Origin: Asparagopsis taxiformis
Taxonomy: Eukaryota > Rhodophyta > Florideophyceae > Bonnemaisoniales > Bonnemaisoniaceae
Assembly (NCBI GenBank): GCA_030407315.1
Contig: JALQPE010001970.1
Span: 62,001-126,000, forward strand
Direction of reading: 5' to 3'
DNA: 64,000 nucleotides
Shown: in pieces, positions 29,759 to 41,034 of the stretch
How positions within the stretch are numbered: the stretch's first letter is position 1
Layout: every line of letters starts with the position of its first letter
Notes under the pieces: generated by a model
The model's database searches: none
What the model saw: only the letters and a program-made list of their open reading frames with translations
What the model was told of the DNA's origin: nothing
Translations under genes and position numbers: made by a program

Positions 29759-30279
29759 CGTAGTGGGGGAAGAAAACGTAGGGAAGAATTGGAAAGAGTA
29801 GAAGGTATCTGATGGGAAGCTGTGCTTGTGCAGAGAAGATTTGAGTCGATGAGTGGTAACTGGTAGCTTATAAGCAGTGCTGAACGGATCATCAGACGAC
29901 GAAATTTCTAGATATAGATGATGATGCAACTATGTACGAGAAGGATATCCCCAGAATACATGAGAGAACGCATGAAAATGTGTGTGGCTTATAGGTGAAA
30001 GAGGTGGCGTCATAACGAGGCTACAACACTTATTGAAGAATGACAAGATGAAGTGGTGGCAAGCAGCCAAACATATGTCGACCAAATTGGTCGCACCAAT
30101 GTATGCAGGCAGATTTGGGAAAGCTGCTGTACACAGCAAGGCGAACAAAGCTGACGGGCACATTATTGCGCGAGGAGTGAACTGTATCGGAGATCTGAGT
30201 CTCTTGGTACGCCCGTCTACATGCAATGGGACTGATTGGTGACTGTTTGTTTTTATGACATTTCTGTGTTACCAGATAG
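29759..30279. other. Upstream region of the cysteine-rich gene
   Basis: Likely 5' UTR and promoter of the minus-strand Cys-rich gene. On the minus strand the sequence CTTATAAGC (29867-29875) lies about 110 bases before its ATG and could serve as a TATA-like element. No other gene was recognised. Confidence 0.35.
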
Positions 30280-30356
30280 TGCTAGACTGTGAAGAATGTT
30301 GTGCCTGCGCAGACACTAGAGGTGGCATGTCGCCTGGTTATATGAATACCCCAACA
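30280..30356 (-). mobile_element. Solo LTR of the miniature LTR family
   Basis: In minus orientation it reads TGTTGGGGTATTCATATAAC, then CAGGCGACATGCCA, GTGTCTGCGCAGGCACAAC and CAGTCTAGCA. It matches the 74-bp LTRs at 58209-58282 and 58562-58635. It starts TG and ends CA. No partner LTR lies nearby and I see no clear 5-bp target duplication, so it is an old solo LTR or a fragment. Confidence 0.75.
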
Positions 30357-32271
30357 TATGACGAGTCGTAATACGTACCCAATTCACTTAATACTTCGGC
30401 CGCGTCAGGATGCCAAACATACAACTCAATACGTACAGGAATTACACCTCAAAATACTGTAGCTTTTAATAGATTGAACTGCTGTCGGCTTTATAAAGAG
30501 ACATGGTGGACAACAGTTATAACAGACAGCGTTGTCGACGATAGTATCGAAATATTAAATTTAGATAGTTTCTGTAGAAATGCGGATGGGATATATGGGA
30601 CTTTCCGTTGCTCAGTGACAGAGTCGTCTCCTCTTTGGCGCGACCAGACCGTGGTCTACACGACTCGACAGAAGTGCGCCCTTACAGAACGGTTGGAGGC
30701 GTTCTCTTGCATTGGGATTCGGAACAGACCGGGAGTGACGCTTCTTATCAACGCGACAGGGCAGAAACAAGAAGTTGCAGGGTTGATGAAACACTAGTTG
30801 TCGCTGGCGATACGACGGACAGCAGAAATCAGCTTCCTTGCGACGTATCCTGTTCGGCACAATCTACCAGCACCTGTGTGATGTTGGACACTGATGTGTG
30901 AATATGGAACCACGGTGTTCGTTACACGACCGATGCCATATACGATACTCGACCGGCCGCATTCTCGTGAGTTTACGCCGATATTGCCCGTACCCACACG
31001 TGGTGGAGTTCCATTGGCAGAGAGGGCGATCTCCGTGAGCCACTTTGGATGCCTCCAGCAATGCACAGGAATGAATCAATTCCCTCGATCCGCAATCGCT
31101 CGCCATTATTTTCGACAGCTGTCCAAATACCGTCTGACAGACGCCGGAGATATACACGACAATCTTGAGACACGGTACGACGTGGCATGACGCTCAGCAC
31201 TAATCCCACCGATTCCGTCGAAAAGCTTCGGATCTCCATTACAATTATGCACCCGACCATGGCACCATCATCCCGCCGTCGTCATGCAATCGGCGTACCG
31301 ATTGTTATATGACTGAATCCCATTCGCTCGCCAACTTCCTTCGCCAAACACCGTCCGCCTTCATTGCGTGCCAGCCAGATTCCACACAGTTGCATCACAG
31401 CTGTATCGCGCGCGAATTGAAACTCGAACACACCTATCATGGCGCAAGGCACGTATGAATAAGCTCTCGCCAAATCCCGTTTGACGTAGCGGCACGCAAC
31501 AACGGCAACCTCCAATCACATTCCCCGCCTACATGCGCAACTCACGATCTCGATCCTCGCACAGACCGCTCTCCACTTGAATCCGCCTCCACCGCCGCAC
31601 ATCCGCAATGCTCTGACAAAGTCCGCGCTATTTTCCATCCATACGCCATGTCAAGTGAACATCTGTGCTCGGCCAACACCCTGATCGCCCCGCCATCGCC
31701 GACTGTCCTTGGTCGGCAGCCCATGCGTCTCGCGTGGGGAGTCTTCTCTACCTCGTTTGTGCCACTTCATGTCTAACTGCTGATTGCTTCACACGTCGAA
31801 TATATCATTGCGCCCAGAGTTGGAATGGTTATCAAGTCGAGTGCACATCGATTTGACCGAGTTGGTTCGACGCTTGCTGCTGCCGTATACTGCGCGTTGC
31901 CTTGTGAGTATGGAATGTGAACGAGTGTTTGTGAGTGAATGGCGAAACGTTGCGAGAGGCGTCGAATAGACTGCCCCAACTTTCTCAGCCTCTGAGTGAA
32001 ATCACCAAGTGCATTCTCCTGCCTCACTCCATCCACATCAAAACGGTTGCGTATTACTCTTTCAAGTCGAAATCCGCTCATCATCCTGCTGTATTCATCT
32101 TACTGCATTTCGAAATATACTATCTGTGTCGCCCATCGCCATCATCACAGCTCGTCTGTTTCGATCATAGCCCGATAAACTCCAACACCATGACTTCTAT
32201 CTACATGTTTCGTCACCCAGCTTCAATTCGACATCCCTTTACCATCATTCTACCTCCTACCCTACACCTTT
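30357..32271. other. Intergenic region, right part duplicated at 48.5-49.2 kb
   Basis: No supportable gene. From about 31550 to 32290 the sequence aligns with about 48520-49250, the downstream flank of gene E (shared words include GCAGACCGCTCTC and CATTTCGAAATATA). The remainder (30357-31540) has only short frames without ATG starts or domains. Confidence 0.6.
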
Positions 32272-32546
32272 TCATCCACGTCCACTACTAGGACCTGCAG
32301 CCCACCCACTATCCTCACGATTCTTCGCTTCTACCACAGCGCCCCGGATCCTCCCGACAAATTGCACTTGCCCCGCTTTCTCCTCTTCACCTTGTCCATT
32401 CGCCAATCCAGTCACTCCTCTCAGCGACTGTAGAACTTGTAGTACATCACGTATTTCATATTCCCGCTCACCCACCATTCGTTCCAGAAACCCTTCAGCC
32501 ACAAACACATTCTCTCCCTTGTTGTTCACAGCAGCGAATTTTCGTT
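32272..32546 (-). pseudogene. Receptor fragment F: C-terminal end of a TIR-bearing copy
   Basis: Minus-strand codons read NNKGENVFVAEGFLERMV, then EIRDVLQVLQSLRGVTG and a tail ending AAGPSS, matching the C-terminus of gene E (NDKGENVFLAEGFLE, LQSLRGVTGIEN, AAGPSSAW). The similarity stops upstream near 32546. The rest of TIR and all WD40 and NB-ARC sequence is absent. Together with the shared flank at 31.55-32.27 kb this is a duplicated, truncated copy of the E 3' end. Confidence 0.8.
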
Positions 32547-33190
32547 TCCTAATTTTTTTGTGTCGTCGGATCGTCGTCTTCAATCAAGCCATAACATCTA
32601 GCTGTGCAACCTATACTACACCATACACTAGAATTTCAAGACACGCAAAAGATATTTTAAAACATCGAAACGATAGTTCAGGCACGATGAGTGGTTGGCG
32701 GGGCCTCTGTCCGTATCGAGCACAGTATGCAACCCAAAATTGGAGAGGCAGTCACTGTAGCGAGGCTGGGATTGATTGAATCATGGCTGAAGCTGCAATG
32801 CCAATTATCGACGGCGACAATAACAGGACAGAGGAAGTCGCCGGGCAGCACCCGATCACTGACGCCAGGTCAAGGAGCAAGCAGACTCGCCTCCCAGCTC
32901 CCACCAACCAAACTACATCGCGCATTTGCCCATACATCCGTCTCCGTTTCCGTTGAAGACCCTACCTCCATCCCGCTGACCTTGTAGAATTTATAGTCAC
33001 CCTGGGCACCTCTGGGGGGCCATTTGCGACATGTGCAGGCAGGGTTACACCTGAAGGACTACAACACTCCTACCCCCAGCTTTGGCCAGGTGAATTTCCC
33101 GCAAACCTTGCAGTACAACTGCGTTCTTCAATTCTTTTGCCTCAAAGTGTCAAGTGGTGTTCTGGGCCGAAAACGGTGGTGGCAAGGATG
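32547..33190. other. Intergenic stretch
   Basis: I see no gene, repeat or structural element in these roughly 640 bases apart from scattered short frames. Confidence 0.5.
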
Positions 33191-33322
33191 TTGAATTTAA
33201 AAAGTCGAACACAGTCAACGAAACAATTTGATTCTCCCAGAATCGTATTTTGCGGATAATCTTTACGAGAAATTGTAGTTTTTCAATTGTTTCGGTATCT
33301 GTGTTCGACTTTTCTAAATTTA
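33191..33322. mobile_element. Foldback (MITE-like) element
   Basis: The left end TGAATTTAAAAAGTCGAACA (33192 onward) is mirrored by CTGTGTTCGACTTTTCTAAA at the right end (from 33299), about 23 bp with one or two mismatches. The complementarity continues inward: CGAAACAATT near 33219 pairs with AATTGTTTCG near 33285. The whole 132-bp unit can fold into one long hairpin, as small non-autonomous DNA transposons do. A TA dinucleotide at the edges may be the target duplication. It directly abuts a truncated LTR. Confidence 0.6.
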
Positions 33323-33456
33323 GTAACCTACACAAGCGAGCGACTCACCGACCGCCGGCTCTCCCGGACGGCGGGTCGAGTGAATTACAGTAGATAGCTG
33401 CGACACGGACCTTACAGCTAGGTCCATTGATCCGGATCGGTCGCGAGATATCGTCA
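33321..33456 (-). repeat. Truncated copia LTR in reverse orientation, upstream of gene C
   Basis: The reverse complement matches the first 136 bp of the copia LTR at 50883: TGACGATATCTCGCGACCGA, then CAATGGACCTAGCTGTAAGG. It includes the GGTGAGTCGC form of the 5' LTR rather than the shorter GGAGTCGC form of the 3' LTR. The rest of the LTR is missing, and the break coincides with the foldback element at 33191-33322. The conserved leader of the receptor family starts immediately after it, so gene C has a different distal upstream region from A. Confidence 0.85.
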
Positions 33457-33843
33457 CATTTACACCAACGAGCCGTTCTGCCAGCAATGCGCCATTTCAA
33501 CACTGTGGGATCGCATCGCACCAACGTCTCAGGTCGATCAATACACTCCCCATGCAGACTCTGCGTTCCCAAGTCGCCAGCCCGTCTCTATCCACTCCAC
33601 GTCCTAGCAACAATTCCTCCTACCAACTGCCACACCATCGCACCAACGTGCCCCGACCCATTCGCCGTCCAAGTCTCGACTACTCGACTCTGCCATCCGT
33701 ACACCGCCCACCGCATACCGCCCAGCGCTACTGCTTCTACTCCACTCTTCCCGTCCGTCTTTTCCATCCGCTCCATCCATCCACCATCCCAATCCACAAC
33801 TGACCCTCTTCCTCACCTGTTATCTCCACACACTTGTCTAGCC

Positions 33844-36800
33844 ATGGGAAATTGCTGCGCCATATCTAACCGCTCCAACTCCAATCCTGTCTCTGTCTCC
33901 AGCACATCGTCACCTCACCAACCTCCTCAATCTACCCACTCTGACCGTCAGATACCTCGATCTCCCGCTGAACCTCCTGCAGAACCTCCCGTCGCATCCC
34001 CTACATCACTTGCTTCCTCTGAATCACTGACCACCTCCTCGTCCTCACATCCGTCTCCACTCCAATCATCTCCTCCACCGACTTGCTCTCTTCCTCACGT
34101 TGACAGCGATAAGAACCCCACTTCCAACCTATCTCCCACCATCATGAATACCCATACTCCCCCATCCAACCAATCGCCCTCTACTGAACTCATGCCCTCG
34201 TCCTCCGTTCATCCCCATCTCCAGCAGCCGCACACTTCTCCCGTATTGTCCCACCAACATCCAGCCCGCATCCCCCAGCCACCCGCCTTTTATGTTCCCC
34301 CCAATGCACGCCAGATCGTCGACTTCTCCCGAAACTCGCGCACCCCAGAAAGCAAAGTCAAGGCAGCTGTTCTATCCGAAGACCCAAACCAAAACGCCAT
34401 TGCGGTGGTTGGCATGGGTGGCGTAGGCAAAACAACCATGCTGCGCGCGCTCGGTAGACATGAAGATGTGTGGGCCAAGTTCCGCGATGGTGTGTGGTTT
34501 GTACAACTCGGTCATGACGCCACTGTGCAAACGGTGCTAGACGAGCTGGAAGAAGTTGTCGCCAAAACACTCCCAGATTTCTCTTCCGACTTCACCCGAC
34601 TCGCAGCCAAGCCCAATATGCACCTCAGATTGATGAACATGCTAGTCGAGCATCTCGCCTGCAAGCGCTTCCTACTTATGTTTGATGACGTGTGGGACCT
34701 CGACGCCAGTGTGTACAAGCTGGTGGATGCGGTCTGCACGGGTGTCCAAAAGATGGAGGGAACAGGTTGCAAGGTGTTATCGTCGACAAGAAATGAGGCG
34801 ATTGGGCGTGTGCCCACACATGATGTGTCGATCGGGGTGAGTGCTGAAGACTGGCGGGGAGATAGATGTGTTGATATTCTATGCTGCTACGCTGGGATCA
34901 ACAGAGAGAGCATTGGGACACTTGGAGCTCGAAATCGCGATGCGCTGGACAGCATAATTGATATGTGTGCTGGACTGCCATTGGCGCTGAGTGTTGCTGG
35001 GAGTGGTTTTCAAGATGTGGTGGGGAGAGGGGCTGGTGGGTGTGGGGAGGACGGAATTGTGCGATACTGGAAGAGTCTGAGGGCGAGCTCTGGACAACTT
35101 GGAGCTGGGGAAGGTGGGAGTAGGCATAGTGGACTGAAGGTGGCAGTGGAGACGAGTTTACGGTCGCTGGAGAAGAAGTGGAGTGGGGAGGGCATGAGAG
35201 TAGGAGAAATGTTTCGGTCGTTTTGCATTATGCAGAAGCAGCAGATGCTTCCATTGCGGGCGATTGAGAAAGTATGGGGGGTGAGGGATGGGCTGTGTGG
35301 GGTGAGGATGTTTTCACGGCACAGTCTTGTATCGCTCGTTAAAGATGAGTGTGGACTGGAGATAGGAGTGGTGCTGCACGACTTGGTTCACGACATGTGT
35401 GTTGAACAGGCTGTGGTGAGCGAGGGCGTAGGATTTTGGCACAAGAGAGTAGTTGATGGATATAGAGCATCGATTCAGGCGAGTGGAAGCAGTAGAGGTA
35501 GCGAAAGTAGTGAGATGAATGTAGGAAGCGATAGAGAAGTTGGATGGTGGAATTTAGAAAGCAATGACAAGTATATAGTTGACAATCTAGTGCGGCACCT
35601 ACTTGGTGCTGGAAAGGTTACCAAGGCTATGGGACTGCTCAGCGACTATCGGTGGGTGGAGCGAATGAATGAGGACGAGAGCCGTGCTCCATTCCAGAAG
35701 GTTATTGCTGAACTGCGGCTGTTGCAATCGTATTTAGTTGAACATGAGAAGATGGAAATGGCGAACAAGGTTGCTGAGGATATCGAAGTTATAATCAAGG
35801 CGATGGTACTGTGCATGGTACCGTATTGCATGAAGAATCGGGACGAATGCTCTTTCCAGTTGTTTGGACGATTACGAGATGTGGAAAGCGAGAGTGGTAT
35901 TGTAGAGCGGCTAGTGAGTAGTATCGAACAGTATGGGGGTGTACCATGGGCTCGAGCTGGGCCTGGGGTGTTGACTAGTGGAGGAGGAATGCTGAAACGT
36001 GTGCTAGACGTTGAGGAACGTGGAGAGTGCATGTGTGTTGTTGCGGGGGGAGAAGAGGTAGTTGTGGGAGGGTACAATGGGAAGGTGGGGGTGTACAATG
36101 GGTGGGATGGATCGAAGAAGATGTCGCTCGTCGGACAAGAAGAAGAAGACCGCGTAGATCGCGTAGTGGATGTGCACTATGAGCGTTCGTCGAGAAGAAT
36201 ATATTCGTGCAGTTCAAGAGGAAGGGTAGTAGTATGGGAGGAGTACAAGATGTGTTATTGTGTCCAGGCCGAAGGATTGCAAGAAGATGAGGAGATCAAG
36301 TGCATGGAGGTATTACCGAAGCGAGGGAGAGTTGTTCTTGGAACGAGCAAAGGACGACTGTTGGTGATGGACATGGAAGACGGGGGCAGAAGTGCTCAGA
36401 ATGCATTCCAAAGTGTCGATGCGCATGACAGCTATGTGACGTCGCTAACGGCAGGACCGAGTGAAGATGTTGTAGTGTCTGGATCGAAAGACGGAAGGAT
36501 TCGGGTATGGGACGCAGAGAATTTCGCCGACACCGAAAATGTGTTAGAAGGGCACGAAGATTGGGTGAACAGTGTAGCGTTAAGCGGTGATGGGCGACTG
36601 CTGGCATCCGGATCGGATGATGGAACTGTACAAATATTCGATTTGGAGAGACGCGAGCAACTGTGGTCGTCTTCTACTGATCATGACTATCGGTTGACTT
36701 GTGTTTTGTTTAGCGAAGATGCAAGTTTGTTGTATTCTGTAGATCTACTCGGTACTATACATGTTTGGAAATTGAGCGGTGATGGTCGAAACGTGTCACT

Positions 36801-38460
36801 GTTGCGTACGCTTCGCCATTGGACAATGTGGGGTATCGATTCGCTGTGCATTGGAGATGAATCGGAATTGTTCGCGCTGGACAGATATCGAGTACATGTT
36901 TGGGACGCGCGAGATGTGGAGAACGGTGACGATCAAGTTGCTACTTTTCTACCCGACGTGGGCACGTTGGTATTGTCTGCTGATGAGGCGACCATGTTGA
37001 CATGGAATAAGCGTTCGAAGTGTTTGGAGATACGCGACGTGTGTGACGTGTCCGAGTGTATCGATCGCGTTGTTTCAAGTGTCGACATTTCAAATTTTCG
37101 ATATTGGCCAACAAAACTCACCGTGTCGAATGATCGAAAATATGTCGCTTTCCCTGATAGTGGCGATTCTTCTGCATTGAATATCTATGACGTAAGCGAA
37201 GGAGTTTGGCTGCGCACACTACCAGATGTGAAACAATCGGCGTTGGCTTCAATCGGCTATCAACGAGGAAACTCGGCATCGGATGGACCGTCGGGAGATT
37301 CTGGTGATTCAGCACGTGACGAGCTACGTGTAAAAATTGTTTCATTGTGGTTCAGCGCAGATGGGTCCACTATCTCTGTTGTCGCAGAAGTTGGGATACG
37401 GGGAGAAGATGGTGAGAGGACTTGGATGAAGAGCAAACCCATATGCTGGAATGTGTGTTCAGGAGCAGTTCTGGAGGAGGCACAAGTCGACGGCGAGACG
37501 AATGCATCGAACAGCTCTTCCAGCTCGGGAACAAATTGTGGAGAGCAATCTTCTGCTCTCAGCATTGATTCGCATGACGAGGTGAGGTGTGAGCATGACG
37601 GCAAATGTTTCACCATAGCCACCCTGGAGATTAGCGTCTTTCGTTGGTATTATTCCCACACCAAGTGTCGCCTGTGGTTTGCGAATTGGGATGGAGGTGT
37701 ATTTCACATCGATCTCATGACTGACAACAATCAACTCCAATTGTCGGACAATCGCCCTCCTCTCTCACCCCTCCCACAACTCCATCTACCCCCATCAGAA
37801 GACGTGACCAAACACACAGACCAAGACATGACCGGTGAAGCAGAAGAGGTGTATGATGTCTTCATCAGTCATGCCGGCCCCGACAAGTGGACCATTGCAA
37901 AGCCCCTCTACGATCTACTGGTTGCACTAGGCTTGAAAGTGTTTCTGGACACGGCCGAGCTGAAGCCCGGGGAACACGCACCGCAGAAGATGATCCATGC
38001 GATGCGGAGTGCCAAGATTGCCGTGGTGATTCTGTCGCCAGAGTTTGCAGCGAGGAAATGGACGATGAGGGAACTAATGTGTTTCCTGGATCGATCCGCT
38101 GCGGCTGGGGAACGTGGAGTGATTATCATTCCTGTTTTCTATCGATTGTCGCTGGATGAGTGCAAGGACCAAAAGTTGCTTGCTGGACTGAAGAACGATG
38201 CTGGCGAGAATGCTCTAGCAGCGGACGGCTTTCTAGAGCGGATTGGGAAAGAAGGACACTACAGAATGGAGGAGATTATGGGCGCTCTACAGGCTGTGAC
38301 TGTAATGACGGGGATCGAGAATAGGGGTGGGGTAACGAATGGGGCTAGTGCTGAAGAGATCGCCGAGCGGAAGGAGTATGTCGAGAGCATCGGGGATGCC
38401 GTTGAAAAGGCGAATAGGCGATTAGAGAGTGGACGAGCTCCTGGACCCAGCGGTTCGTAA
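33844..38460 (+). CDS. Receptor gene C: intact NB-ARC-WD40-TIR NLR-like protein
   Basis: The frame encodes 1538 residues without intron, stop or frameshift, the only complete copy here. The frame is also open upstream, but the ATG at 33844 aligns with the start of B and gives MGNCCAIS, a probable myristoyl/palmitoyl anchor. Residues 1-180 are Pro/Ser-rich. NB-ARC: P-loop GMGGVGKTT at 190, kinase-2 LLMFDDVW near 278, SSTR, GLPLAL near 377, LHDLV at 511-515 as the MHD equivalent. A helical linker contains WWNLESNDKYIVDNLVRHLL. About 11 WD40 blades span 728-1292 (for example LLASGSDDGTVQIFD), enough for more than one propeller. After a Pro-rich linker the TIR starts at VYDVFISHAGPDK (1336); SPEFAARKWTMREL places the likely NADase Glu at 1410. 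TIR-type NLRs of land plants carry TIR at the N-terminus, so the order is reversed here. A role in self/non-self or stress sensing is inferred. Confidence 0.93.
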   Translation: MGNCCAISNRSNSNPVSVSSTSSPHQPPQSTHSDRQIPRSPAEPPAEPPVASPTSLASSESLTTSSSSHPSPLQSSPPPTCSLPHVDSDKNPTSNLSPTIMNTHTPPSNQSPSTELMPSSSVHPHLQQPHTSPVLSHQHPARIPQPPAFYVPPNARQIVDFSRNSRTPESKVKAAVLSEDPNQNAIAVVGMGGVGKTTMLRALGRHEDVWAKFRDGVWFVQLGHDATVQTVLDELEEVVAKTLPDFSSDFTRLAAKPNMHLRLMNMLVEHLACKRFLLMFDDVWDLDASVYKLVDAVCTGVQKMEGTGCKVLSSTRNEAIGRVPTHDVSIGVSAEDWRGDRCVDILCCYAGINRESIGTLGARNRDALDSIIDMCAGLPLALSVAGSGFQDVVGRGAGGCGEDGIVRYWKSLRASSGQLGAGEGGSRHSGLKVAVETSLRSLEKKWSGEGMRVGEMFRSFCIMQKQQMLPLRAIEKVWGVRDGLCGVRMFSRHSLVSLVKDECGLEIGVVLHDLVHDMCVEQAVVSEGVGFWHKRVVDGYRASIQASGSSRGSESSEMNVGSDREVGWWNLESNDKYIVDNLVRHLLGAGKVTKAMGLLSDYRWVERMNEDESRAPFQKVIAELRLLQSYLVEHEKMEMANKVAEDIEVIIKAMVLCMVPYCMKNRDECSFQLFGRLRDVESESGIVERLVSSIEQYGGVPWARAGPGVLTSGGGMLKRVLDVEERGECMCVVAGGEEVVVGGYNGKVGVYNGWDGSKKMSLVGQEEEDRVDRVVDVHYERSSRRIYSCSSRGRVVVWEEYKMCYCVQAEGLQEDEEIKCMEVLPKRGRVVLGTSKGRLLVMDMEDGGRSAQNAFQSVDAHDSYVTSLTAGPSEDVVVSGSKDGRIRVWDAENFADTENVLEGHEDWVNSVALSGDGRLLASGSDDGTVQIFDLERREQLWSSSTDHDYRLTCVLFSEDASLLYSVDLLGTIHVWKLSGDGRNVSLLRTLRHWTMWGIDSLCIGDESELFALDRYRVHVWDARDVENGDDQVATFLPDVGTLVLSADEATMLTWNKRSKCLEIRDVCDVSECIDRVVSSVDISNFRYWPTKLTVSNDRKYVAFPDSGDSSALNIYDVSEGVWLRTLPDVKQSALASIGYQRGNSASDGPSGDSGDSARDELRVKIVSLWFSADGSTISVVAEVGIRGEDGERTWMKSKPICWNVCSGAVLEEAQVDGETNASNSSSSSGTNCGEQSSALSIDSHDEVRCEHDGKCFTIATLEISVFRWYYSHTKCRLWFANWDGGVFHIDLMTDNNQLQLSDNRPPLSPLPQLHLPPSEDVTKHTDQDMTGEAEEVYDVFISHAGPDKWTIAKPLYDLLVALGLKVFLDTAELKPGEHAPQKMIHAMRSAKIAVVILSPEFAARKWTMRELMCFLDRSAAAGERGVIIIPVFYRLSLDECKDQKLLAGLKNDAGENALAADGFLERIGKEGHYRMEEIMGALQAVTVMTGIENRGGVTNGASAEEIAERKEYVESIGDAVEKANRRLESGRAPGPSGS

Positions 38461-38487
38461 GAGTGACAGTTTAGGAGACCGCAGTTT

Positions 38488-38493
38488 AATAAA
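38488..38493 (+). terminator. AATAAA polyadenylation signal of gene C
   Basis: AATAAA lies 28 bases after the stop at 38460, within a conserved post-stop stretch GAGTGACAGTTTAGGAGACC shared with gene B. Confidence 0.6.
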
Positions 38494-41034
38494 TACATTG
38501 AGTGATTCATGACGATTGTTAGTTGATTGCACGGCAGGGAACTGCGATGACCAGCATCGCTAAAATTTGCAGAACACGAGATATCCCGCTAGAGCATCGA
38601 CCAACGCGAATACATAGTATCACGCAAATATGTGCAGGACGGCAGTGACGAAAATATTCTGACGCGATCGCGATGCTATTGGTGAGCACTACAGAGAAGG
38701 CGGGCCTCTGTGCGCCGCAGCGGTGAGTGTTAGTGAGGGGACCATGGTTTGTTTGGCAGCTCAGGTCGATGGCATTGTTTGTGGGGTGGACGAAAGGAGC
38801 TTGGCAGCGCCGCGAAGTGTGGACTCGCGTTGCGGACGGACGCTGATCGCACGCAAGTGCTCTGAATGCAGCGCACTTCTGAAGGTATTGCGACAGCTGA
38901 AATCGTTTTTTTGATCTAGTTTTTCAATAGGTACCTCCCCTCAAGCCATCGAACTTCTCCGTGCAATCGCACAGCGCGATATAACTGATGATTGCGACTT
39001 GTTGCACAACATTCCGTTCCGACTCATCGCGCTACAAATCACTCGGAATTGATCGGCACTTGCGCTTTAGCTCATTTGGTCAACCGCTATCGCCACTCTC
39101 CATGACCCAGTAATGCAACCACTTGCCTCTGGCTGCAGGGGCGTCCATGGACATACCGCGCACTAACCATCCCGAACAGCACACTTTGTTACGTCGTCTT
39201 CTCTTCGTCGGCAACTTGCAACTAGTGCGCATCGTGCCTCGAGAGATTAGCTCTAGACATTAATCAATGCATTCGATCAAAGTATGACGCAGTCTCTCGA
39301 GACTGTGAATTTATAATTCAACTTCAGCGCAACGCGTTACAAACGGACTGCCCCGGAGGTGATAGTCGCCTAAGGATACTACTAGCGATTGCCTTCGCTA
39401 CACGAATATAATGTGACGTTATGTTTGTTCTAATTTAGTTATGCTCACATGAACAGGAATTCAATACAATATCATGTGGGTGGGACGGTGCAATAGAGGG
39501 GTGTTCAGATGTGCGCTCGCTCGCCCGCTCAAACGACATTTTGAGAGTACGAATATTACGCAACAGATGCAGGAAATTGGCACAGATCACATATGGGGTG
39601 ATCACGTATTATCGCGCACCATCGATCGAAACGAAGAGCGAAACGGCGGACCCTGCACATGAACTGGTGTGGCAGTCGCAGTCTGTTCGATTTATCGGTG
39701 CAGCGATGTGCGGTGAACTGTCGTTCATGGATGGATGGATGGACGGACATGCTGAATACCAACAGAGAAGGTCAGCGGAACGGAGGAGAAACAACTTAGA
39801 ACGAGTCGTGGGACAAATCAATTCGCATATGGAATGCGGCGGTACGCACAGCGCTTCTGTCGCGGCGGTTGGTGATTAGCAGAAACGGCTGGCGGGTTGA
39901 ATCATTGAACAAAGGACAATTGCACTAGACTCTGAAGGCGACAACTATTTCCAATCAGCGTTGGTGCGCAGCGATGGTCGTCGAAGGAGGCACAGAGATT
40001 GGGAGTAGAACGGGTTGTGCTCGTCAGAGCGATGGCACTATGCGGACGGCACGCAGACGGGTCGACAGTAGATGGGGGAGTGAGCGGTGCGGGTGAAATG
40101 GGCGCAAGGAAAATGAAAAAATATGCAAAAATTCGATAGCACAGAAATGCGCAGTGCAGCGCAGTACAGTATTCGGTCGCGTTTGCGTTCTCGCGCGGAG
40201 ATTGTATCCACTCGTTGAACGCTTCGGCTGTGAAGAATAACTTGTACACTCTATGTAGATACACTGGAAAATAGTATTTCACCAGCGGCCGCCAACGATG
40301 GCGACCAGGAAATGAGGCGTGAGAGCAATATCTCCACCAGCTGTCGCGATTCCGCCACCACGGCCCGCACAGTGCGCCCATCCGCAGCGCGTCATTCCGC
40401 TCGCATTCGTCGTGGTGCTGCTCGGCCCCACGCCCCATGGCTGTGTACACTCCCGGATTCGGCGACAGTTGGCAGCATTTCATTGCATGCGACCAGTCGG
40501 TGTGTTCTGAGTAGCCAATGATAGTACAGTATATCGGCTGTGTACGCACCGTATTTCGACACGTGGACGGGCCCACACGCAGTTGTACACTCTCATGCCA
40601 ACTGCATGGAAGATACATCGCAAACGCACACTTGTCCAGTTTTGTTGTACCATTTTAGCCAGCAATGCGCCGTTTCAGCTCTTCTGCGTTCGCATCGTTG
40701 TCACGACTCGGACAGGAGATTCCAACTCCCCACTTCCAGACCCCGCCATCCTGAGCCACCAGCCCGTCTCCACCCACTCCAGTGCTCAACAACAATTCCT
40801 CCGGCCAACCGCCGTATCTCTGCACCAACGCGTCCCGACCCATTCCCCTTCCAAGTCTCGACTCCTCGACTCTGCCATCTGCACACCGCGCACCGCACAC
40901 CGCCCAGCGCTACTGCTTCTACTCCACTCTTCCCCTCCGTCCGTCCTTTCCATCCGCTCCATTCATCCACCATCCCAATCCACAACTGACCCTCTTCCTC
41001 GCCTGTCCTCTCCACACACTTGTCTAGCTGGAAC
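38494..41034. other. Intergenic region between C and D
   Basis: The first 400 bases are the family's downstream flank (compare 21483 and 45738). About 38930-40460 holds no supportable gene; 39835-39900 resembles 13745-13850. From about 40465 the sequence resembles the upstream flank of gene A (8030 onward), and from about 40660 it is the CT-rich family leader. Confidence 0.6.

Noticed and set aside
30474..31260. Possible gene with frames of about 100 codons
   Set aside because: The longest frame has no ATG start and no recognisable domain; neighbouring frames overlap on the opposite strand.
37828..38460. A separate TIR-only gene starting at ATG 37828 in gene C
   Set aside because: The Met is in frame with the long receptor frame, with no promoter or stop between. 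Conservation of this Met in A and D is expected from duplication.
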